Below, in pieces: positions 61,563 to 64,000 of a stretch of DNA of 64,000 nt. The stretch comes from Paraescarpia echinospica (lineage: Eukaryota > Annelida > Polychaeta > Sabellida > Siboglinidae), in NCBI GenBank assembly GCA_020002185.1, contig CM034538.1, positions 68,979,683-69,043,682 on the forward strand, given 5' to 3'. How positions within the stretch are numbered: the first letter of the stretch is position 1; the number at the start of each line of letters is the position of its first letter. The position numbers and the translations under genes were made by a program. The notes below the pieces were generated by a model that was not told where the DNA came from, made no database searches, and was given only the letters and a program-made list of their open reading frames with translations.

Positions 61563-61658
61563 TGGTTGAGAAAAATGCTATATTGTATGACGCTGAATTT
61601 CTAACGTGTATTGTTTCTACAACAGCAGAGCAGCAAGCAGCAGACGTTCTTCCGCAAC

Positions 61659-62435
61659 ATGGCGGATGAAAGTCAACAACAACAACAACCAAAAAAGACG
61701 AAGGCACCGCGCAAACAGTCGATGAAGGCGGCGGCGGCGGCCAGCAGCAGTCAACCTTCGCCACTGATTGCAGCCTTGTCAACGGGAGCGTCACCACCCG
61801 TTAAGCGCCCCGTCGCGCTCATTGCGGCCCCATTGACTGTCGGCCGAAAGCGGAGCGCTGAAGAGGCGTCCTTGGAGCAGCCCGACGAGACGGCCGAGCA
61901 GCCCCCGGTCCTGTCGCGGAGCGGTTCTATGGAACGTGAATCGTCGGCGTCGACGCGCGCCACAGTGGTGAGTCTGAGACATCTGAAATGTGCTGTCAAC
62001 GGTGTGTATAAACTCCTGTCGCCCGTTATGATCGACCCCGTCTCGTACAAAGGTGAGCCCGGCACCACCTATTTGGGATGTTCCCGTTGTCGCCGGAAAT
62101 TGCAGACAAGCAAAGACGGGACCCTGATATGTCGAACGCACGGTGAAGTGTTTGTACCGAAATATTTCTTCGCGTTGCGTGTGATGGTGAAGGACGGCGA
62201 GGAGGAGGAAGACGAGCTTTGGCTTACGTTGTTCGATAGCCAAAAGTCTAATCTCGTCGAGTACACGGCCGAGTACTTGACGGAATTGAACGAGGAGGAT
62301 CTCCGCGATACCGTGCTCGAGTTAGCCGGTACTAAAGTGGAGATTAGTGTGCAGAAGACGAGTTGGAACGGGGACCCCTCGTATACAGTCCGCACACTAA
62401 AAAGATACGTCATCGTCGACGACAACGATGACTAA
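61659..62435 (+). CDS. RPA large-subunit-like zinc-ribbon/OB-fold protein
   Basis: The frame encodes 258 residues from ATG at 61659 (context CAACATGG); an in-frame open stretch continues upstream but has no ATG. Residues 1-95 are low-complexity: Q-run, KKTKAPRK basic patch, A and S runs, likely disordered. From about residue 105 the protein is folded: C141-x2-C144-x13-C158-x2-H161, then KYFFALRVMVKDG, ELWLTLFDSQ and a C-terminal helix/strand region to DDNDD. A CxxC-x13-CxxC/H zinc ribbon set in an OB fold and followed by a strand with W-x-T-x-F-D is the layout of the C-terminal DNA-binding domain of RPA70 (Rep_fac-A_C type), which binds single-stranded DNA. Full RPA70 is more than twice as long; DBD-A and DBD-B are absent. 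Short RPA-like proteins of this kind occur in some Helitrons and large DNA viruses. In-frame blocks follow after the stop (next entries). Confidence 0.6.
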   Translation: MADESQQQQQPKKTKAPRKQSMKAAAAASSSQPSPLIAALSTGASPPVKRPVALIAAPLTVGRKRSAEEASLEQPDETAEQPPVLSRSGSMERESSASTRATVVSLRHLKCAVNGVYKLLSPVMIDPVSYKGEPGTTYLGCSRCRRKLQTSKDGTLICRTHGEVFVPKYFFALRVMVKDGEEEEDELWLTLFDSQKSNLVEYTAEYLTELNEEDLRDTVLELAGTKVEISVQKTSWNGDPSYTVRTLKRYVIVDDNDD

Positions 62436-62462
62436 TGTGTTGTTGTCTTGTGTTGTTTGTAG

Positions 62463-63353
62463 GAGGAAAATTGGCCGCTACTGGTAGATTTATTGACGCA
62501 CGCGAACGAACGACAACGAATGAGAGATCGTCGTGGTCTAGAACTAAGCAAGGAGAGCTTTGAACTATTAGCCGAGTCGGCCGAGCAATATATAAGAGCG
62601 TTTTGTTTGGCCTACGAAGCAAGCCTATTTTGTAGTAGTTTGATGTACTAACAGTTGTGCTTTTATATGCTTTAGGAAGTGCGCTGCGTACTGGAAAAAA
62701 TGCTTGCAAACAACGAAAGGATTCGCGCTCAGTACGACGAGGTTGCCTCGTTCGTAAGAACGTTGTTGGAACGGAGTGTACAGGGGTCGATAAAAAGAGG
62801 AAGAGAACAAGAGGGAGGCGGACTAATCATAATAATGTGTTTGTAGGACGCTCTGATGCAACACACCAGACATGAGTGTATGAGCGACTTCCTACACGCG
62901 TTCCTGACGGTGATTCGTAAAGAGTAGAACTGCTTTGTGCTGTAGGGTAGTGGAGGAGTGCGTGACGCCCACGTATTGGAGGCGATCATCGAGGAGGCGC
63001 TGGGCGGCTGCTCGAACCGAATGCGCCCCGCTCCACCGACGTATAACGAAAGCCTGGGGACGATGGGACCGACGTGCTCGCCGTACTGGAGCGTATCGGA
63101 GGAGCTGGGGACGTGCCAACGGCAACTCGTCGTGCCGAGCCGGAGTCAGTTGGTCGGGCGTTACGAACGACTGGCGATGGATCTCGTCGCCGAGACTCTC
63201 GGCGAAATGTTTCTGGAGAAGGCGCGGGATCATTGCGGGGTATGTGAACCGAATGAAGGCTGTCCATACGTTCACATGCCCGGCTATCGCGCGGGGCGGC
63301 CAAATCGTGTATACATGCAACGTTTCGATAAGCCGGGCTGTATTGTGACGCGC
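62463..63353 (+). CDS. In-frame open blocks with intron-like breaks, unknown
   Basis: After the TAA of the RPA-like ORF the same frame reopens at 62463, 62676, 62847 and 62946, each time directly after a T-rich stretch ending in TAG, and runs on to TAA at 63354. Branch-point-like CTAAT/CTAAC occurs 20-30 nt before three of these acceptors. Donors on codon boundaries include GTAGAT (62484), GTAAGA (62754), GTACAG (62778) and GTGATT (62910); the one for the first break is poor (GTCATC, 62409). Block content is helical: LLVDLLTHANERQR and AESAEQYIRAFCLAYEA; MLANNERIRAQYDEVASFV; then a last block of 136 codons with VLEAIIEEALGGC, PTCSPYWSVSEELGTC, LAMDLVAETLGEMFLEKARD and a Cys cluster CGVCEPNEGC. 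No family recognised. It may be one spliced gene with the RPA-like ORF as first exon, or a separate gene; if it derives from a virus or element, the breaks are described only. Confidence 0.4.
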
Positions 63354-63356
63354 TAA

Positions 63357-63593
63357 TTCAACGGCGTCATCGAAACGTTCCTGCGTCGATCGCTCATCCC
63401 TTGTTTCACGAGACTAGTGCATATTCTACACGAGACTACGGTGTCGACTTCTTCCGGTGAACAGCAGCCGCAAACGGGCCGTGCAGGAGAATTGTATTTG
63501 GTGCAGTTTGTGTCGAACTGGTTATTGGGAACAAATTGGCGCGATTATATGAATCGCGTGCAACTCGAGTCGGCCGTGCACACGTACGTGTAA
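63357..63593 (+). CDS. In-frame continuation after TAA, unknown
   Basis: Directly behind the TAA at 63354-63356 the same frame stays open for 78 codons to TAA at 63591-63593. It carries GVIETFLRRSLIPCFTRLVH and ELYLVQFVSNWLLGTNWRDY, both protein-like and helical. There is no ATG near its start and no acceptor in front of it. The simplest reading is that the TAA at 63354 is a recent nonsense change in a longer gene, or a programmed readthrough site; an unrelated exon is also possible. Confidence 0.35.
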   Translation, partial: FNGVIETFLRRSLIPCFTRLVHILHETTVSTSSGEQQPQTGRAGELYLVQFVSNWLLGTNWRDYMNRVQLESAVHTYV

Positions 63594-63708
63594 CGCCGGA
63601 GCGGACTGGAATGAACGAACACTAGTAGAATAGAGAACATTTTATTAATATTTGCTTGCTATTGAAACAAAGGCTTCACGACGCTGTGTTTGAATGTTGT
63701 AAGAGTAC

Positions 63709-63716
63709 CGAATAAA
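63709..63716 (+). terminator. Polyadenylation signal
   Basis: GAATAAAACG contains the first canonical AATAAA after the last open block, about 120 bp beyond the stop at 63593. No AATAAA is seen between 61659 and here, which suits a single transcription unit covering all blocks. Confidence 0.4.
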
Positions 63717-63752
63717 ACGTTGAAAATGTACTTTCCGTTTCCGAGTTACCTA

Positions 63753-64000
63753 GTTAGAAAAATTACCGCTAGTCGTAGTTATAAAAATGACCGCCATCCT
63801 CCCGCTAGATACCGCACACAGTTAGAAAAATTACCGCTAGTCGCAACCTCAGTTATAAAAACCACCACCGCTAGATACCGCACACAGTTAGAAAAATTAC
63901 CGCTAGTCGCAAACATAGTTATAAAAATGGCCGCTACCACATTCCTCCGTTAGAAAAATTACCGCTAGTCGTAGTTATAAAAATGACCGCCACCACATTC
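63753..64000. repeat. 62-68-bp tandem repeat with TATA-like cores
   Basis: GTTAGAAAAATTACCGCTAG starts at 63753, 63821, 63887 and 63949 (steps of 68, 66 and 62 bp). Each unit also has AGTTATAAAAA and a CCGC-rich linker, two of them with AGATACCGCACACA. The array continues past the end of the window. Confidence 0.92.

Noticed and set aside
62657..63348. Alternative-frame ORFs over the cassette, several on minus
   Set aside because: GC-rich coding DNA opens several frames; the frame shared with the RPA-like gene gives the most protein-like translation and the consistent acceptors.
1..64000. tRNA, rRNA and telomere repeats
   Set aside because: No cloverleaf with A and B boxes, no rRNA core motif and no TTAGGG run was seen by eye; a tRNAscan or Rfam search would be decisive.

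Overview
This is repeat-dominated nuclear DNA from an animal, most likely a marine invertebrate; I cannot name the phylum with confidence. The grounds are spliced fragments resembling metazoan genes (HAT repeats of SART3, a laminin-G exon), several families of decayed non-LTR retrotransposons, hAT DNA transposons with 8-bp target duplications, two long satellite arrays, and no bacterial gene organisation. A run of exactly 1000 N marks an assembly gap. About half of the window is satellite, and almost every long ORF in that part is an artefact of tandem repetition.

Layout. 0-3.8 kb: three small tandem arrays (67, 51 and 44 bp units), a weakly supported minus-strand gene with a CpG-rich upstream stretch, and a complete but internally deleted hAT element. 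3.83-28.38 kb: a 46-bp satellite with two higher-order regimes, about 2.5 kb on the left and 690/1380 bp on the right. 28.38-29.38 kb: the gap. 29.38-35.34 kb: an unrelated satellite of about 327 bp, some 18 units, which abuts a LINE cut off inside its endonuclease. 35.3-39.6 kb: two minus-strand LINE copies, one with an open ORF1. 39.7-42.0 kb: a lone laminin-G exon on plus and three consecutive SART3-like exons on minus, at least one apparently frameshifted. 42-56.5 kb: a graveyard of minisatellites, LINE fragments from several lineages, another hAT remnant and two pseudogenes that look like multicopy, transposon-type genes.

57-64 kb differs in character. It holds putative short exons, many short direct repeats, and from about 59.3 kb a compact cassette. 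In the cassette a TATA box precedes an open gene for a protein resembling the zinc-ribbon OB fold of replication protein A large subunit. Behind it lies a series of open blocks, all in one reading frame, separated by short T-rich stretches ending in TAG that look like very short introns, with one AATAAA signal at the end. A divergent minus-strand exon lies upstream, and TATA-bearing tandem repeats flank both sides. This is the best candidate for an undescribed system: a spliced lineage-specific locus, a large mobile element, or an endogenised DNA virus. The sequence alone does not decide between these.

The parts do not form one pathway. The window is mostly a record of satellite expansion and transposon decay around a few host fragments.
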